Part shown: one piece after another, positions 50,624 through 52,734 of the stretch
Layout of the letters: the number at the start of each line of letters is the position of its first letter
How positions within the stretch are numbered: position 1 is the first letter of the stretch
Origin: Alphaproteobacteria bacterium UBA6178
Lineage (GTDB): Bacteria; Pseudomonadota; Alphaproteobacteria; Rickettsiales; UBA3002
DNA: 52,734 bases
NCBI GenBank assembly: GCA_002422205.1
Contig: DITS01000027.1
Coordinates: forward strand, 42,841 to 95,574
Direction: 5' to 3'
The notes under the pieces: generated by a model
Told to the model about the DNA's origin: nothing
Databases searched by the model: none
Seen by the model: only the letters and a program-made list of their open reading frames with translations
Program-made: the position numbers and the translations under genes

Positions 50624-50644
50624 CCCTAAAACCTAAAACCTAAC
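50624..50644 (+). repeat. Heptanucleotide array (ACCTAAA) between convergent stop codons
   Basis: CCCTAAA, ACCTAAA, ACCTAAC in exact register, starting at the base after the stop of the peptidoglycan-binding gene and ending inside the prmA stop region (50640). It fills the whole gap between the two genes. Confidence 0.8.
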
Positions 50645-51539
50645 TTCCAAGCACCAATGCACTCCAATGCCCTTGCCGTATCCGCTTCACCAGCCGCAGC
50701 CCCTGCATCCGGTGCGCCCACAGCACCAGCGGTTCCTGCCGCACCAACAAGCCCGATAAAATCACCACACCATTTTGCGCTAAATGCCGCTTCACATCCC
50801 GCGACATCGCAACCAATGGCCGCGCTAAAATATTCGCAATGATCAGATCATATTTCCCCTGCACACTCGGCGCACCGTAGCCTGCACCCACCTCGCATTG
50901 CACCAGCGATTCCACGCGGTTCAGCCGCATATTCGCGCGTGCCACATCCACCGACACCGCGTCAATATCCACTGCCAGCGTCGGCGCACGCCACAGCTTC
51001 GCCGCACCTATCGCCAATATGCCGCTGCCACATCCCATATCCAGTGGCCGCAAAAAATCACGGCGTTTGCCCAGCCAGTCAATCGCCTGCAAACAGCCCG
51101 ATGTCGTCTCATGCTCGCCCGTGCCAAACGCCGCGCCCGCATTCATTAAAATCGGGATACTGCCCAGCGGCGGCAGATTTTCCACATGCGACCCATAGAC
51201 ATAAAACCGTCCGCACCGCATCGGCTTGAATGTTTTTTGCACCTCGCTCACCCAATCGCGCGGCTCCAGCTTGCGCACGCTCGGCGCATCAAACGCACGA
51301 CCATACACGCTCTGCATCGCCTGTATTTGGTGTGCAATCGCGTCTGTCTGCGGCCCATCCACCAATAGCGTCACACGCCAGATGCCGCTGTCTTCTTCCA
51401 CCTCAAAACAATTGATCGCCAGCGCCAGATCTTCAAACGCCACCATCACATAATCGGCCTCTGCCCGCGGCAAAATAAATTCCACCTCATGCAAATCCGG
51501 CGACTGCGCAAACGGGTTCTGTTGTATTGCACTACTCAT
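50640..51539 (-). CDS. prmA: Ribosomal protein L11 methyltransferase
   Basis: 299-residue SAM-dependent enzyme that trimethylates L11. The L11-recognition domain is the first third (WVSEVQKTFKPMRCGRFYVYGS); the catalytic domain has AFGTGEHETTSGCL, PLDMGCGSGILAIGAAKLW and the NILA motif (IANILARPLV). Normal length. The last codons overlap the convergent heptamer array. It is preceded upstream (51540-51813) by a dense block of palindromic repeats. Confidence 0.93.
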   Translation of the reverse strand: MSSAIQQNPFAQSPDLHEVEFILPRAEADYVMVAFEDLALAINCFEVEEDSGIWRVTLLVDGPQTDAIAHQIQAMQSVYGRAFDAPSVRKLEPRDWVSEVQKTFKPMRCGRFYVYGSHVENLPPLGSIPILMNAGAAFGTGEHETTSGCLQAIDWLGKRRDFLRPLDMGCGSGILAIGAAKLWRAPTLAVDIDAVSVDVARANMRLNRVESLVQCEVGAGYGAPSVQGKYDLIIANILARPLVAMSRDVKRHLAQNGVVILSGLLVRQEPLVLWAHRMQGLRLVKRIRQGHWSALVLGS

Positions 51540-51550
51540 TTTTTACCTTT

Positions 51551-51813
51551 GTCATCCTGAGCCCTTCCGTGTGAGCGGTCGCGCTCTTAAAGCGGAGCGA
51601 ACCGGAATAAGCGAAGGATCTCTCTACTGCTTATTGATTTCCGTCATTCCGGCGAAGGCCGGAATCCACGCTTTTCCATCGCCCCCACATTGTCATGCCG
51701 TCGAATGACGGCATCCGGCCTTGCCTTAAAACCAGACCCCGTCATAAAGACGGGGTGACAGTATGTATATATACGTCATCCTCGGGGCGGCATCGCCGAT
51801 CCCGGGGATCCCC
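51551..51813. repeat. Block of five palindromic intergenic elements between ligA and prmA
   Basis: Five elements fill the 274-base gap: 51551-51622 (GTCATCCTGAGC ... GAAGGATC type); 51643-51667 (GTCATTCCGGCGAAGGCCGG-type); 51692-51716 (GTCATGCCGTCGAATGACGGC-type); 51735-51759 (CCCCGTC, ATAAA, GACGGGG); and 51774-51813 (40 bases, inverted copy of 24271-24310 with two mismatches). They share the GTCAT start but have different stems. No gene lies in this gap. Confidence 0.85.
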
Positions 51814-52734
51814 TTACCCACCAGCCACCATCGCAATCCACGCATCCTCACTCAGCACCATCACCCCAAGCTCCTGCGCCTTCTTTAACTTGCTGCCCGC
51901 CGCTTCGCCTGCCACCACAAAATCCGTCTTGGCCGACACCGACCCCGCCACCTTCGCACCCATCCGCTCCGCCGATGCCTTGGCTTCCTCGCGTGACATG
52001 CGCGTCAGCGTCCCCGTAAACACCACCGTTTTTCCACTCACAGGCGAGTCACTTTGCACCATCTTCATCGCCTGCACATGCAAATGCGGCAACAGCGCAT
52101 CGAGCAATTCGCAATTATGCGGCTCGGCAAAAAACTGCGTCACCGCGCCCGCCATCACCGCGCCCACACCATCAATCGACAGCAGCTCCGCATACGCCTC
52201 GCTCGTCACATCCTGCGCCGCCATCATCGCGTCCTGCCACTGCGTAAATGTCGGGTAATGCTTCGCCAACAGCTTGGCGTTTTCCATCCCCACATGGCGA
52301 ATCCCCAGCGCAAAAATCAGCCTCGGCAGTGTGACACGCCGCGCATTTTCAATCGCCGCAAATAATTTATGCGCCGATTGCTCGCCCCAGCCTTTTTTAT
52401 GTTTGAGCGGTTGCAAGCTCTGCGCATCACGCGCGGCCAGCGTAAAAATATCCGCCGGATTGCTAATCAGCCCTTCAGCATAAAATACCTCAATTTGTTT
52501 CGCACCCAGCCCCTCAATATCAAATGCGCTGCGGCTTACAAAATGCTTGAGCCGTTCCACCGCTTGCGCCGCGCAAATCAGCCCGCCGGTGCAGCGCGTC
52601 GCCGCTTCGCCCTCCTCGCGCACCGCCGCGCTGCCGCACACCGGACACGCATCCGGAAACACATAAGGCACCGCATCCGCAGGCCGTTGCGCCAGCTCCA
52701 CCTTCACCACCTGCGGGATCACATCGCCCGCGCG
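51814..52734 (-). CDS. ligA: NAD-dependent DNA ligase LigA, C-terminal part (cut by window edge)
   Basis: 307 residues of the C-terminus are in the window, in frame to the right edge. The OB-fold end RAGDVIPQVVKVEL is followed by the Cys4 zinc finger (CPVCGSAAV, RCTGGLICAAQ), the helix-hairpin-helix repeats (FDIEGLGAKQIE, IRHVGMENAKLLA, LSIDGVGAVMA) and the BRCT domain (VSGKTVVFTGTLTRMSREEAKASAERMGAKV). It seals nicks in replication and repair. The adenylation domain lies beyond the edge. Confidence 0.95.
   Translation of the reverse strand, partial: RAGDVIPQVVKVELAQRPADAVPYVFPDACPVCGSAAVREEGEAATRCTGGLICAAQAVERLKHFVSRSAFDIEGLGAKQIEVFYAEGLISNPADIFTLAARDAQSLQPLKHKKGWGEQSAHKLFAAIENARRVTLPRLIFALGIRHVGMENAKLLAKHYPTFTQWQDAMMAAQDVTSEAYAELLSIDGVGAVMAGAVTQFFAEPHNCELLDALLPHLHVQAMKMVQSDSPVSGKTVVFTGTLTRMSREEAKASAERMGAKVAGSVSAKTDFVVAGEAAGSKLKKAQELGVMVLSEDAWIAMVAGG

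Noticed and set aside
1..52734. tRNA or rRNA genes, transposases, prophage or integrase genes
   Set aside because: None seen on either strand by motif (no TTCRANYC arm in a cloverleaf context, no DDE or integrase motifs). A covariance search could still find a missed tRNA.

Overview
The window looks like chromosomal DNA of a motile alphaproteobacterium of middling GC content. Reasons: a FliX class II flagellar regulator encoded divergently from flgI, a DksA that has lost most of its zinc-finger cysteines, a tkt-(orphan)-gap-pgk-(two membrane/aldolase genes) cluster divergent from a DUF4164-like gene and zapA, 6S RNA between zapA and the 5-formyltetrahydrofolate cyclo-ligase gene, and a dnaG-rpoD pair. 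It is not a textbook member: FliW, FliS and FlaG accompany the flagellin, no FlbT/FlaF is visible, and several flagellar subunits are two to three times the usual size. No rRNA, tRNA, CRISPR array, transposase or phage gene was seen.

Layout. 0-5 kb: the macromolecular-synthesis genes dnaG and rpoD (minus strand, rpoD cut by the left edge and carrying a long Lys/Ala/Pro tail), with a YgjP-like metallopeptidase divergent from them. 5-16 kb: cell envelope and housekeeping genes: penicillin-binding protein 1A, frataxin CyaY, an MsbA-type ABC exporter, two OmpA-like secreted proteins in tandem, inositol monophosphatase, elongation factor P, thiamine-phosphate synthase and two orphans. 15.6-22.2 kb: central carbon metabolism on the minus strand: tkt, an orphan, gap, pgk, and class I fructose-bisphosphate aldolase. 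22.4-26.5 kb: a coiled-coil gene, zapA, an Asp/Glu racemase-family gene, 6S RNA, fau and a YmdB-type phosphoesterase, with intergenic space unusually rich in repeats.

26.8-47.4 kb: a co-directional flagellar block on the minus strand. Transcription order is flgI, flgJ (rod-binding part only), flgN, flgK, flgL, fliW, a TPR-methyltransferase, a FliB-like lysine methylase, giant flagellin, flaG, fliD, fliS, fliK, flgD, giant flgE. Sigma-54-type promoter sequences lie in front of flgI and fliK. fliX and a small XRE regulator run divergently from flgI, which fits the Caulobacter scheme in which FliX and FlbD control sigma-54 flagellar promoters. 48.6-52.7 kb: dksA, an orphan, a peptidoglycan-binding-domain protein, prmA and the 3' part of ligA.

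The most unusual features are: (1) a family of degenerate heptanucleotide (7-bp) tandem arrays at many gene borders outside the flagellar block, each with its own unit, some running into stop codons or replacing the ribosome-binding site; (2) a histone-H1-like tail of about 270 residues on the primary sigma factor; (3) giant hook, hook-junction and flagellin proteins, with a similar beta-rich insert in FlgE and FlgK; (4) a translationally coupled pair of methyltransferase-type genes just upstream of flagellin.
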